Of a DNA stretch of 64,000 nt, positions 45,704 through 53,718 are shown piece by piece (the first letter of the stretch is position 1; each line of letters starts with the position of its first letter). The stretch lies in the NCBI RefSeq assembly GCF_042492175.1, contig NZ_CP170453.1, positions 1,798,001-1,862,000 on the forward strand, in the 5' to 3' direction. The DNA comes from CAJXSN01 sp947492235. Lineage in GTDB: Bacteria > Pseudomonadota > Alphaproteobacteria > Sphingomonadales > Sphingomonadaceae. Made by a program: the position numbers and the translations under genes. The notes under the pieces were generated by a model. It saw only the letters and a program-made list of their open reading frames with translations. It ran no database searches and was not told the DNA's origin.

Positions 45704-46333
45704 ATGACACACGCACCTGAAACACCCGGCCCGAACTCCACCCCACACGCCACTCCGCAAACCACCACCATCCCGCATGTCGAGCCGGAAGACCGCTGGA
45801 CCAAGCGCAAGATGGCGGCTTTTCTGCGCGAATTGGCCTCTTGTCAGCAGGTTAAGGCCGCCGCCCGGGCGGTCGGGATGAGCCGGCAGTCGGCCTATCG
45901 CCTGCGCAATCGCCTGAAAGGAGAGCCGTTCGATATCGCGTGGGAAGCGGCCTTCCAGCATGGCTATGACGCGCTGCATCAGGCCGCGTTGGAGCGCGCT
46001 TTGCACGGGGTGGAGGAGCCGGTGTTTCATGGCGGCGAGCAGGTCGGCACGCGGCGGCGGTTTGACGAGCGGCTGACAATTTACCTCCTTTCGCGCCGCA
46101 ATGCGCAAGGGGCGCAGCGGCTGGGCCGCTATGGTGCGGCGGCGGAGTTCTGGTCCGACCGGTGGGAGCGGATGCTCCAGCAGGTCGAGCACGGGCCGGT
46201 GGTATGGCAGGATGATGATGGCCAGCGCCTGCGGGGCGATGACGAGAAGCTGGTCGACCAGTTCGTGATCCGCCATTCGCTCGATGATCGCGAAGGGGGC
46301 TCAGAGCCCGATTTCGTGAGAGGAAGGCGTTAG
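45704..46333 (+). CDS. Helix-turn-helix hypothetical protein, 209 aa
   Basis: The ATG at 45704 gives a Pro/Thr-rich N-terminal tail of about 25 residues. A helix-turn-helix follows (about residues 32-62; CQQVKAAARAVGMSRQSAYRLR), resembling small-terminase or resolvase-type DNA-binding helices. The rest is helical and contains ALHGVEEPVFHGGEQVG and FDERLTIYLLSRR. Proteins of this shape occur in sphingomonads as uncharacterised HTH proteins; I give no function. It ends at a clear intrinsic terminator. It follows the AT-rich island but has normal base composition, so it is probably not part of it. Confidence 0.75.
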   Translation: MTHAPETPGPNSTPHATPQTTTIPHVEPEDRWTKRKMAAFLRELASCQQVKAAARAVGMSRQSAYRLRNRLKGEPFDIAWEAAFQHGYDALHQAALERALHGVEEPVFHGGEQVGTRRRFDERLTIYLLSRRNAQGAQRLGRYGAAAEFWSDRWERMLQQVEHGPVVWQDDDGQRLRGDDEKLVDQFVIRHSLDDREGGSEPDFVRGRR

Positions 46334-46349
46334 GAGGCGTAAGAGAGGG

Positions 46350-46373
46350 AAGGCGAAAATTTGCGCCTTTTTT
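46350..46373 (+). terminator. Intrinsic terminator after the HTH gene
   Basis: AAGGCG (46350-46355) pairs with CGCCTT (46364-46369) and runs into TTTTTT (46368-46373), 17 bases after the stop codon. Confidence 0.75.
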
Positions 46374-46471
46374 GGCCAGGTGTCACCCGGCAAAATGCGC
46401 ACTTACGGATGTCGTAAGTATTTTCAGAGAGTTGGAGCGGCGGAGTATTCGCGGAATGGCGGGCGACACGG

Positions 46472-46489
46472 GGGTGACACGTGTCACCC
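46472..46489. repeat. Perfect 18-bp palindrome GGGTGACACGTGTCACCC
   Basis: Related half-sites flank it: GGCGACACG just before, CGTGACCC just after and GTGTCACCC near 46,380. The spacing suggests a cluster of binding sites or a small family of repeats in the gap between the HTH gene and the photolyase-like gene. Confidence 0.55.
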
Positions 46490-46531
46490 GCGTGACCCGC
46501 ATTCAGGGTTGTGGGGGAGGCACGTGCCCCT

Positions 46532-47743
46532 TCAGCCGGGCAGGCCGACCTCGCCCATCACTGCGGCGATCTGCTTTTTCACGCCGAAGAATCCGGCCTT
46601 GGCGTGGGGCCATGCGGCGCGGTCGAGATCGCCGAGCAGGGGGAGGAGTGTGATGCTATCCGGCAGGGAGTCGAGTTCGCCTTGTAGGGCGTCGCGGGTC
46701 CATCCCGTCGGCAGGTAAGGGCAGGCGAGGGTGGTGATGCGGCGCTCTGCCAGCAGGGATTGCAGCGGGGTGTCGCGGGTCCACTCGGCCACGTCACAGC
46801 CAAAGGTTTCGCCCGCCTCTCTGGCCCCGTTCGCCACGGCTTGCTGCGCGAATTGGCGGGCATGGTCTCCGCAGGGCAGGGGGCTGCGGGCGTCGGGGCG
46901 GGCGGCGGCGATAACGAGGGCTGGCGGGGTGGGAAGGTCCAGCGGAACATGGCTCGCCGCCTCGTCATGCAAGAGGAGGGCATAGGGCGCTTGCGGCGTT
47001 GCAGGGTCTGGCAGATCGAGCGGCTGGCGGCCGTGCTCTTGGGCCTCGGTCAGCGCCTCGGCTTCGTCGGCCAGTCCTTCGGCCTCCAGCGGACCTTCAG
47101 GGTGATCGGCGGTGTAGCGCGCGATGTTACCGGGCCGGGCGAGATAGGTCTTGCCCTTGGTATGCAGCCCCGCGACCCAGCGCCAGCTGAGCGTGTTGGA
47201 CGCTGCATCGCCGTCCATCAGGTGGCGGAGGAAGAAGTCGGCGCCCAGATGCCAGTCGAGCTTGAGAGTGAAGATCCAGATGCTGGCGAACCACATGCGG
47301 GCATGGTTGTGGAGATAGCCCGTCTCCACCAGCTCGCGGGCCCAGGTATCGAACGCTACGATGCCGGTGCGCCCCTCGGTCGCTTGCTCGTAGGCGGTGC
47401 GCAGGCCGGCGTTGCTGTCGATGGCGGCGAGGGCAGCATCGCGCCCTTCGGTGTAGCTGCTCCAGACCGATGGCCGCTGTTCGAGATAGCCCTTGAAGTA
47501 GACGCGCCAGAAAACCTCGCTGATGAATTTCTCGGCGCTGCGGGCGGAATGGGCATCCAGCGTCGCGGCGAGCACCTCGTGCTCCGACAGCAGGCCGGCA
47601 TGCAGCCACGGGGAGAGCTGCGAGACATTGGTGCGGCCGGGCCCGTTATCGTGATTGCGGGTATCGGCATAGCGCCGCCCTGCGTCGGGGAGAAAGTCGC
47701 TCAGATGCTGCAGAGCAGCGCTGCGGGTCGGGGTCCATTGCAT
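46532..47743 (-). CDS. Photolyase/cryptochrome FAD-domain protein with unusual layout, 403 aa
   Basis: Residues 1-215 match the FAD-binding helical domain of DNA photolyases: GRTNVSQLSPWL (37-48), WRVYFKGYL (79-87), ETGYLHNHARMWFASIW (140-156) and the hallmark DGDAASNTLSWRWVAG (177-192). The normal N-terminal antenna-binding alpha/beta domain of about 130 residues is absent: the protein starts directly where the second domain begins. Residues 250-400 instead form a Rossmann-like segment (YALLLHDEAASHV, ALVIAAARPD, RRITTLACPYLP), so the two domains may be in swapped order. DNA-repair or light-sensing activity is plausible but not assured. The lipocalin gene lies 48 bases upstream on the same strand, as often seen near photolyase genes. 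Confidence 0.85.
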   Translation of the reverse strand: MQWTPTRSAALQHLSDFLPDAGRRYADTRNHDNGPGRTNVSQLSPWLHAGLLSEHEVLAATLDAHSARSAEKFISEVFWRVYFKGYLEQRPSVWSSYTEGRDAALAAIDSNAGLRTAYEQATEGRTGIVAFDTWARELVETGYLHNHARMWFASIWIFTLKLDWHLGADFFLRHLMDGDAASNTLSWRWVAGLHTKGKTYLARPGNIARYTADHPEGPLEAEGLADEAEALTEAQEHGRQPLDLPDPATPQAPYALLLHDEAASHVPLDLPTPPALVIAAARPDARSPLPCGDHARQFAQQAVANGAREAGETFGCDVAEWTRDTPLQSLLAERRITTLACPYLPTGWTRDALQGELDSLPDSITLLPLLGDLDRAAWPHAKAGFFGVKKQIAAVMGEVGLPG

Positions 47744-47791
47744 GCAGGCCAGAACCGGCGCGGGGTGGCAAGGTTCCGGAGGGCAGTGTGC

Positions 47792-48355
47792 TTACTCGTG
47801 CCTTGTTCGCCGGACCAGCGACCAGTCGTAGCCCAGTTCTCGGACGCGGGCTTCGAGTGCGGATTGCAGCGCTGGGGCGGGCTGCGCCTCACGGGTCAGG
47901 ATCCACAGATATCGCCCGCTCGGCTCGCCCACGATGGACCAGGGATAGAGGCCATCCGCCTCCGCCTCTCCGCGATCGAGCACCCAGTAATCGCCGTAGA
48001 AAGGCCCGAAGAAGCTGACCTTCAACTTAGCCCCGTCCGACCCTTCGACGATCTTCGCCTTGCCGGTCGACTGGCGCAATTTGCCATCGACGCTGCCTTC
48101 GCGGCAGGTGTTGACGACGCGTATCTTGCCATCATCGCGCAGGGAGTAATCGGCGGTGACAGCCTCGCAGCCCTCCTGAAACGGAGCTTCGTAGCGCGCC
48201 TGTTCGTACCACCGGCCCAGATACGGCGTGAGTGCAACGGCGCGGGCGGGCTCGGGCACAGCGGCATTGCCCACCGGGCCGGGGCTGCCGACACAGGCGG
48301 GCAGGGCCAGCGCGGCGGCGACGAGGAATGCGTAAAGCAGGAGGGAATGTTTCAT
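47792..48355 (-). CDS. blc: Outer-membrane lipocalin, Blc family, 187 aa
   Basis: This is a bacterial lipocalin that binds fatty acids or lysophospholipids at the outer membrane. The ATG at 48355 starts a lipoprotein signal ending LALPAC, so Cys21 or near would be lipidated. The family signature YLGRWYEQARYEAPFQEGCE (the G-x-W motif) is at about residues 46-65. ADYSLRDDG and the later FFGPFYGDYWVLDRG and YLWILTREAQ match Blc strands. Length is normal. It probably forms an operon with the photolyase-like gene 48 bases downstream. A membrane-stress or light-stress role is inferred from the pairing. Confidence 0.92.
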   Translation of the reverse strand: MKHSLLLYAFLVAAALALPACVGSPGPVGNAAVPEPARAVALTPYLGRWYEQARYEAPFQEGCEAVTADYSLRDDGKIRVVNTCREGSVDGKLRQSTGKAKIVEGSDGAKLKVSFFGPFYGDYWVLDRGEAEADGLYPWSIVGEPSGRYLWILTREAQPAPALQSALEARVRELGYDWSLVRRTRHE

Positions 48356-48475
48356 GGTCAAGCTCTTTCACCCGCATCCTGTCCAGCGGCTGAAGCAGGG
48401 CGCAGCGCGGGCAATTGGCGGCGGGGAGCGGGAGTTTTGGACCGCTCCCTGCCGCACAAGCAAGGGAGGTGCCGA

Positions 48476-49510
48476 TCAGCCCTCGACGATCGTCACCTCG
48501 ACCCGGCGCGCTTCGGCGGGGGTCATGTCGGTGGTGGTCGCATCGTCGGGCTTGACCAGCTCGGTGCGTGCCTCCTCGACGCCCGCTGCCACCAGAGCCG
48601 CCTGCACATTCTGCGCGCGGTTCTTGGACAGTTCTGCGTTGAGTTCGGCATTGCCCGACGGATCGTTATAGCCCGATATGGCCAGCGTGGCTTCCGGATT
48701 GGCTTCCAGATAGGCCATCACTTCCGCCGAAGCGGCGGCGAAATCGGGCGTGACCTCGGCAGCGCCGGTGTCGAAATACACCGTCAGCATGGGCTTCTCG
48801 TCCCGCTGGGCGGAGACGACGCCAGAGCCTTCGGGAACGGCCTCTACCGGAGCAGGAGTGGGGGCCGGGGCAGGGGCAGTCGCCGGGGCTGGCACTGCTA
48901 TGGGTGTTTCCTCTTCCTCGCCCGGGAACAGCCAGCCGCTGGCGAAAGCGGCGAAGGCGAATCCGGCGAGAATAACGGCTAGAGCGAGACAGCCGAAGCC
49001 GATCAGATCGAAGTCGTCATCCTGCCCGCCTCTACTGGAGCCACCGCCACCGGAACCGCCCTTGGGTGGTACCGGAGTCCCGGAGGCCTCAGCCGGGGCC
49101 GCCGCAGCGGGCGTGGACATCGCGGCGCGTGGCGCTGCCGTGGTCGCAGCAGCAACCGCAGCCACAGGCGCAGCCGTGCCGCGCTTTGTCCCGCCGAACA
49201 GATCGAGGAGGTCGAAATGCTGGGCGAGCAAATAGTAGACGGTGACGCGGTTCTTCGTGCGATCGGCCTTCATCCGTTCGCCGACACCCGCAATGGCGGC
49301 ATCCAGCGTGGCATCGTCGTCGGTCAGCGCCAGCTTTTTCTTGAGGAAGCTCTCGCGGACGCGGCCGGTTTCTGCGCGGTCGGAGAAAGCGACCAGCGAG
49401 GCGTCCTTGCTGCGAAGCGCGATGCCGCAATGATTGACGATCTTCTTGACGACAATCTCGTCCGCATCGGAATCGTATTTCCGTACATCGACAAGCCAGT
49501 CTTCAGCCAC
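48476..49510 (-). CDS. DUF2853-OmpA fusion membrane protein, 344 aa
   Basis: Residues 1-105 are a complete DUF2853 domain (MAEDWLVDVRKYDSDADE, RESFLKKKLALTDDDATLDAAIA, KNRVTVYYLLAQHF). An Ala/Pro and Gly/Ser-rich linker, one transmembrane helix (GCLALAVILAGFAFAAFASGW) and a second Pro/Ala linker follow. The C-terminus is an OmpA-type peptidoglycan-binding domain (LTVYFDTGAAEVTP, LAISGYNDPSGNAELNAELSKNRAQNV). The GTG at 49510 after GGGGAGAAG matches the usual DUF2853 start; a longer frame adds poorly coding residues. DUF2853 is normally a stand-alone small protein, so the fusion would tether it at the inner face of the envelope. Function is unknown. Confidence 0.88.
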   Translation of the reverse strand: MAEDWLVDVRKYDSDADEIVVKKIVNHCGIALRSKDASLVAFSDRAETGRVRESFLKKKLALTDDDATLDAAIAGVGERMKADRTKNRVTVYYLLAQHFDLLDLFGGTKRGTAAPVAAVAAATTAAPRAAMSTPAAAAPAEASGTPVPPKGGSGGGGSSRGGQDDDFDLIGFGCLALAVILAGFAFAAFASGWLFPGEEEETPIAVPAPATAPAPAPTPAPVEAVPEGSGVVSAQRDEKPMLTVYFDTGAAEVTPDFAAASAEVMAYLEANPEATLAISGYNDPSGNAELNAELSKNRAQNVQAALVAAGVEEARTELVKPDDATTTDMTPAEARRVEVTIVEG

Positions 49511-49708
49511 AGTGCTTCTCCCCATCATGCGCCCGAGGCGCGTCCCATCGCACTGGCTCGCCCTGCGGTATTGCCGAAATGGAGTCGCAACCAGCGGCGG
49601 CAGTGTAATCGTGACGGGCCGAATGACAAGTGCAGCATACAATACCGACTGTAAGGCTAGCATTACAGAAAGGCGGCGACCGACCTTCCCTGACTGGATC
49701 AGCTTTGC

Positions 49709-50173
49709 TCAGCGGGAGCGCTGCATGGCCACCATTGCGCGGTCGAGCGACTGGAGGAAATTCGATCGGTCGGCCTTGGAAAAGGGCGGCGGGCCGCCTC
49801 CTACTCCGTCCATCCCGGCGCGCAGATCTTCCATGATAGCGCGGGTGGCCAGCGCGGTGCCAATGCTCGCGGCGTCGAATGGCTTGCCATCGTGTCGCAG
49901 CACCGTGGCGCCGGCCTTCAGGCAGCGATCGGCCAGCGGAATATCGGCCGTGATGACTATGCATGCGGGCGAGGCATTGTCGGCGATCCAGTCATCGGCG
50001 GCATCGAAACTGTCATCGACCACGATGCGCTTTATCCGCGGATGATCGGGAATGCGGAAGGGAGAATTGCTCACCACGCGCACCTCGGCCTGAAAGCGCT
50101 GGGCGACGCGGTAAATTTCCTCCTTCACCGGGCAGGCATCGGCGTCGATCAGAATGGTGATGGGTGCGCTCAT
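49709..50173 (-). CDS. yaiI: YaiI/YqxD family protein (DUF188), 154 aa
   Basis: The N-terminal ILIDADACPVKEEIYRVAQR with its paired Asp residues is diagnostic of the YaiI/YqxD family, which has a PIN-like nuclease fold. VVDDSFDAADDWIADNASPAC and VITADIPLADRCLKAGA follow, then LRHDGKPFD and the late PPPFSKADRSNFLQSLD. The ATG at 50173 is the natural start; three residues upstream in frame lack support. The family is widespread in bacteria; biochemical role not established. Nearest neighbour on the same strand is the DUF2853-OmpA gene 198 bases downstream. Confidence 0.93.
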   Translation of the reverse strand: MSAPITILIDADACPVKEEIYRVAQRFQAEVRVVSNSPFRIPDHPRIKRIVVDDSFDAADDWIADNASPACIVITADIPLADRCLKAGATVLRHDGKPFDAASIGTALATRAIMEDLRAGMDGVGGGPPPFSKADRSNFLQSLDRAMVAMQRSR

Positions 50174-50310
50174 GCGAAGGGGCATAGGGCAATATCGGTG
50201 CCGGAGGGAGAGGGTTACGCCGCAAATACGATGACAGATTGGTACGATTGTCGGGCACCAATTGCGGCCTCGAATGTTACATGATTACATGCAATCACGG
50301 AGAGACAACA

Positions 50311-50649
50311 ATGCAAATTCAGTTCAATTCCGACAGCAGTGTGATGGGCACCGAAAATGTCGCCGAGCGGATCGAAAACCAGCTGCGCACGCGCCTTGGC
50401 CGTTTTGAAGACAGGCTGACCCGTCTGGAAGTGCATGTCCGCGACGAGAACGGTGCGAAGGGCGGAGCGGACGACAAGGTCTGCATGCTGGAAGCACGGG
50501 TGCGCGGCGGTTCGCCGGTCAGCGTCACGGCCAAGGCAGGCGACGTCGATGCGGCGGCTCGCAGTGCGGGGACCAAGCTTGCCAAGCTGCTTGACCGGCA
50601 TTTCGGCAAGGCATCGCGCCCCGCTCCGAAACCCGATCCGGTGGAATAA
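50311..50649 (+). CDS. HPF/RaiA-like ribosome-associated protein, 112 aa
   Basis: The ATG at 50311 follows GGAGAG. The short alpha/beta protein (MQIQFNSDS, RFEDRLTRLEVHVRDENG, CMLEARVRGGSPVSVTAKAG, AARSAGTKLAKLLDRHFGK) matches the N-terminal domain pattern of ribosome hibernation factors HPF and RaiA, which bind the 30S decoding centre in resting cells. It lacks the C-terminal dimerisation domain of long HPF. Family membership is likely but sequence identity to characterised members appears modest. It is divergent from YaiI and precedes a lipoprotein gene. Confidence 0.75.
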   Translation: MQIQFNSDSSVMGTENVAERIENQLRTRLGRFEDRLTRLEVHVRDENGAKGGADDKVCMLEARVRGGSPVSVTAKAGDVDAAARSAGTKLAKLLDRHFGKASRPAPKPDPVE

Positions 50650-50784
50650 CAAGCCACTACCTCTTTTAGGCCACATTCCTGCCTTTTTTGGAACATCCAG
50701 GCGGCGGCTCCGTTCGTAACTGTAACAGGCTGGCCACTCGGGCCGCCCGAACAGACTAAAATCCTTCAACCAAGGAATACGATT

Positions 50785-51366
50785 ATGAAGACCCTCAATC
50801 TCGCCCTCGCCACGGCAGCCTCCATCGCACTGGTCGCTTGCGGCGCACCCGCCGAAGACACCGATGCAGTCGCAATGGATGACACCGCCGCTGACACCAT
50901 GGCCAATGGGGATGCAGCAGCCGGCACGATTGTCGAAGTCGCGCAGGGCAACGAAGATTTCTCCACGCTGGTAGCAGCCGTCACGGCCGCCGGTCTGGGT
51001 GAAACGCTTTCGGGCGAAGGCCCGTTCACGGTGTTCGCACCGGCCAATGCAGCATTTGAGAAGCTGCCCGACGGCACGGTCGAAACGCTGACCACCGATG
51101 AAACCGAGAAGCTCGGTTCGATCCTGACCTATCACGTGGTCGAAGGTTCGGTGGATGCGGCCACGCTGACCGCAGCGATCACCGAAGCAGGTGAAGAAGG
51201 CTACACCATCACCACGGTCAATGGCGGCACGCTGACCGCAACTGCAGCGGATGGCACTGTCACGCTGACCGATGCAACCGGCGGAACGGCAACCGTAACC
51301 GCAACCGATGTGGCGGCCTCGAATGGCCTGATCCACGTGATCGATACGGTCCTGATGCCCGAGTAA
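50785..51366 (+). CDS. Fasciclin-domain lipoprotein, 193 aa
   Basis: The lipoprotein signal MKTLNLALATAASIALVAC gives Cys19 as the lipidation site. An acidic Asp/Ala-rich spacer leads to one fasciclin (FAS1) domain from about residue 50: FSTLVAAVTAAGLGETL, the H1 motif GPFTVFAPANAAFEKLP, ILTYHVVEG and the H2-like ASNGLIHVIDTVLMP. FAS1 domains mediate adhesion between proteins or with surfaces, so this is another possible surface-interaction protein, but it is far from the adhesin array. An intrinsic terminator lies 25 bases after the stop. Confidence 0.95.
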   Translation: MKTLNLALATAASIALVACGAPAEDTDAVAMDDTAADTMANGDAAAGTIVEVAQGNEDFSTLVAAVTAAGLGETLSGEGPFTVFAPANAAFEKLPDGTVETLTTDETEKLGSILTYHVVEGSVDAATLTAAITEAGEEGYTITTVNGGTLTATAADGTVTLTDATGGTATVTATDVAASNGLIHVIDTVLMPE

Positions 51367-51390
51367 TCGGCATTCGATCCCAGAATAGTG

Positions 51391-51425
51391 AAGGCGGGTC
51401 ATCCGAAAGGGTGGCCCGCCTTTTT
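51391..51425 (+). terminator. Intrinsic terminator after the fasciclin gene
   Basis: AAGGCGGG (51391-51398) pairs with CCCGCCTT (51415-51422), followed by a run of T ending at 51425. Confidence 0.85.
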
Positions 51426-51646
51426 GGCTGACAACAGCATTTGCTAGGCAAAACGGCCCGTCGTCGCTATATACACCCCAGCTGACGTCGAAATATGCGA
51501 CGGACTTCGAAATTTGCGCTCCGCCGTTTGCCTGTATTGGCCCCGGCGTAAACCGGACGACGACTTCCTATCATTTGACGATTTGACGCGACGACCGCGT
51601 GGCACAATCGCCGCGCGGCAATCTCGTTTCTTGAAAGGAAACAATT

Positions 51647-51859
51647 ATGTCGAAGACCGGCACCGTAAAATTCTTCAACACCGACAAGGGCTATGGCTTC
51701 ATCCAGCCCGATGACGGTTCCCCGGACAGCTTCGTGCACATCACCGCTGTGCAGGCCGCCGGCATGACCACGCTCGATAAAGAGCAGCGTCTGAACTATG
51801 AAGTCGAAACCGGCCGCAATGGCAAGGAAAGCGCCGTCAATCTGACGTCCGCCGACTGA
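51647..51859 (+). CDS. Cold-shock protein, CspA family, 70 aa
   Basis: This is a single cold-shock domain: GTVKFFNTDKGYGFIQPDDG contains RNP1 (KGYGFI), and SFVHITAV contains RNP2. It binds single-stranded RNA or DNA and acts as an RNA chaperone. The ATG follows GAAAGGAAAC. More than 200 bases separate it from the previous terminator (51426-51646), room for the long leader typical of csp mRNAs; direct repeats of TTTGACGA and CGACG lie there, but I cannot fold it with confidence. Confidence 0.96.
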   Translation: MSKTGTVKFFNTDKGYGFIQPDDGSPDSFVHITAVQAAGMTTLDKEQRLNYEVETGRNGKESAVNLTSAD

Positions 51860-51976
51860 TATTTCAGGAAGGGCGCCCGGGCCAATGGCATCGGGCGCCC
51901 GACCTTTATGCGGCGGGATGGGTCGCTCCAATCTACCCGGAATTTCATACACAACATATCCCTTGGGAGGGGAAGA

Positions 51977-52183
51977 ATGAGCCAGGGTTACGAATTCTAC
52001 ATGACCCGCGCAAACGAGGCGGCCGCCGAGGCGGAAGCCGCTGTGCTGGACAATGTGCGCGAACGGGCGCTGCGGGCCGAAGCCACATGGCGTGGACTGG
52101 CCGATCAGGCACGCGCCGTCGCCATGGAACGCGCCAAAGTCGAGAAAGAGAAAGCCGCCCAGCGCGAAGCTGCTCTGGATTAG
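51977..52183 (+). CDS. Small Ala/Glu-rich helical protein, 68 aa
   Basis: The ATG at 51977 follows GGGAGGGGAAGA. The product is almost entirely helical and rich in Ala, Glu and Arg (NEAAAEAEAAVLDNVRERAL, AVAMERAKVEKEKAAQ), with no hydrophobic segment. Similar short proteins are common in sphingomonads without known function. It follows the cold-shock gene by 117 bases and may be expressed with it. Confidence 0.6.
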   Translation: MSQGYEFYMTRANEAAAEAEAAVLDNVRERALRAEATWRGLADQARAVAMERAKVEKEKAAQREAALD

Positions 52184-52219
52184 GTACCTGATTCCGGCAG
52201 CCCTTTCGCCGCCAAACCT

Positions 52220-52699
52220 TTAGCCAATATCGAACCCGGCAGCCTTCGCCTCGGCGATGATCTGGGCCCCGGTCTTTCTGGGCCCGGTCTTTTTCTGGCT
52301 GTCCTGCGCGAGATCGTACCAGCACGGTTTTTCATCGATGAAGATCTGCTGCTCGATCCCCATGCTCGCATCCACATCGGCTGGCAGATCGAACAATCCG
52401 GCCAGAAAGCTGTGCAGATCGCCCGGCAGGAAACGATACCACAGATTGCTGCCGCATTGTTTGCAAAAGGCGCGCTCGGCCCACTCGCTGGAGCGATAGC
52501 TCGTCACATGCTCCTGCCCGGAAACGGAAAAGCCCGAACCTTTCAGCCCGCCAAAGAACGCGCCGCCCCACCGGCGGCACATAGCGCAGTGGCAGATATC
52601 CACTTCGGGCCGTGCACCCTCCAGCGTGATCGACACCGATCCGCACAGGCAATGTCCACTGATGGATTCGGTCAGGGGGGCGGGGTGTGTGTCAGCCAT
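52220..52699 (-). CDS. GFA-family zinc protein, 159 aa
   Basis: This is a member of the Gfa / CENP-V family, named after glutathione-dependent formaldehyde-activating enzyme. Zinc ligands are clear: GHCLCGSV (C-x-C), CHCAMC (C-x-C-x2-C) and FCKQCGSNL (C-x2-C). The fold is the usual beta-rich one, with a C-terminal extension rich in Lys. Most family members are annotated without demonstrated activity, so formaldehyde detoxification is only possible. It converges on the preceding small gene. A second, unrelated-length GFA gene lies 600 bases away on the other strand. Confidence 0.9.
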   Translation of the reverse strand: MADTHPAPLTESISGHCLCGSVSITLEGARPEVDICHCAMCRRWGGAFFGGLKGSGFSVSGQEHVTSYRSSEWAERAFCKQCGSNLWYRFLPGDLHSFLAGLFDLPADVDASMGIEQQIFIDEKPCWYDLAQDSQKKTGPRKTGAQIIAEAKAAGFDIG

Positions 52700-52768
52700 G
52701 AGCGTTTCCTCCTTAGAGCAACCTCATTAGGCGGGGAGCGAATAGCTCTGCAATGCGTTGGTGCGCCA

Positions 52769-53239
52769 ATGACGAAACTTCCTGTCCTCCCTCGTATCCT
52801 CGGTTTTTCAGGTCTCCTCCCGCAATTTGCATGCGCACTGGTCGTCTGGTTCGGCCCGCCGGACCTGCGCTTCTGGGCGCTGGCGATTGGCTGGGGCTAC
52901 GCGGCTTTGATCCTGAGTTTTCTCGGCGGGCTGTGGTGGGGCTTGCTGGCTGCGCAGATGGCGGCGGATGGCGGGACGAGCGACCGTCCGCAGCCGTGGA
53001 TGTGGATCGCCTCGGTTGTCCCAAGCCTGTGGGCCCTGGTGACCTTCCTGCCGTGGATCGTGGGTGCCAACTGGCCTGGCCCGTCGCTGGTCGGGCTCGG
53101 GCTGGCTCTGCTGGGCAGTGTGTGGGTGGACCGGCGGCTGGCAGCCCGGCTGACCGTCGTGCCCGACTGGTGGATGGCGCTCAGGGTGCCGCTGTCGGTC
53201 GGCCTTGGCACAGCGAGCATTGTTCTAGCGCTTGGCTAA
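52769..53239 (+). CDS. DUF3429 membrane protein, 156 aa
   Basis: The ATG of MTKLPVLPRILGFSGLLPQ at 52769 starts a protein with about five hydrophobic helices. The pattern LPRILGFSGLLPQFAC, ILSFLGGLWWGLL and WVDRRLAARLTVVPDWWMALR is characteristic of DUF3429. It is an integral inner-membrane protein of unknown function, common in Sphingomonadales. The long upstream open frame is antisense to the GFA gene and not coding. Confidence 0.88.
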   Translation: MTKLPVLPRILGFSGLLPQFACALVVWFGPPDLRFWALAIGWGYAALILSFLGGLWWGLLAAQMAADGGTSDRPQPWMWIASVVPSLWALVTFLPWIVGANWPGPSLVGLGLALLGSVWVDRRLAARLTVVPDWWMALRVPLSVGLGTASIVLALG

Positions 53240-53281
53240 AAGGATATCTTCGGTCTAGGCTGCGGCCCGAGGGAGATGATC

Positions 53282-53689
53282 ATGAACGAGATTACCGGCG
53301 GCTGCCTGTGCGGCAATATCCGATACACGATTAAAGGCGATCTGCAGATGAGCGCCGTGTGCCATTGCAAGAACTGTCAGAAGCAGGCCGGCACCGCGTT
53401 CTCTACCATCGTCGGAATGACGCCGGATATGATCACCATCGAAGGCGAACCCAAAACCTATGTCGACAGCGGCGACAGCGGCAATGTGGTGCACCGCAAG
53501 TTCTGCCCCGAGTGCGGCTCGCCCGTCTTTACAGAAGCCGGGGCCGCGCCCGGAATGATCTTTGTGAAAGCCGGATCGTTCGACGATGAAAGCCAGTTCA
53601 CGCCGGGCATGCATTTCTACACCAAGAGCAAGCATGCATGGCTGCCACTGGATGACAGCGTGCCAGCGTTCGACACGGTTCCGGGCTGA
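53282..53689 (+). CDS. GFA-family zinc protein, 135 aa
   Basis: This is the second GFA-family protein. GGCLCGNIRY, CHCKNCQKQAG and FCPECGSPVF provide the Cys pairs for two zinc sites. The start is ATG 53282 behind GGGAGATGATC; an ATG two codons earlier is also possible. It is shorter than the neighbour at 52220 and without its Lys-rich tail. The substrate is unknown. It is followed 29 bases later by a small lipoprotein gene in the same direction. Confidence 0.9.
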   Translation: MNEITGGCLCGNIRYTIKGDLQMSAVCHCKNCQKQAGTAFSTIVGMTPDMITIEGEPKTYVDSGDSGNVVHRKFCPECGSPVFTEAGAAPGMIFVKAGSFDDESQFTPGMHFYTKSKHAWLPLDDSVPAFDTVPG

Positions 53690-53718
53690 CGAGGCCGGGC
53701 TAGAAGAAGGGAAACAGA

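Noticed and set aside
45508..45810. 100-codon minus-strand open frame in the gap before the HTH gene
   Set aside because: No ribosome-binding site or motif, overlaps the start of the HTH gene and has no coding bias.
46760..48982. 740-codon plus-strand open frame
   Set aside because: It runs opposite three well-supported genes (photolyase-like, lipocalin, DUF2853-OmpA) and has low-complexity composition without any recognisable motif.
52412..52768. Upstream extension of the DUF3429 gene
   Set aside because: It is antisense to the GFA gene and lacks the family sequence; the Met at 52769 fits the DUF3429 start.
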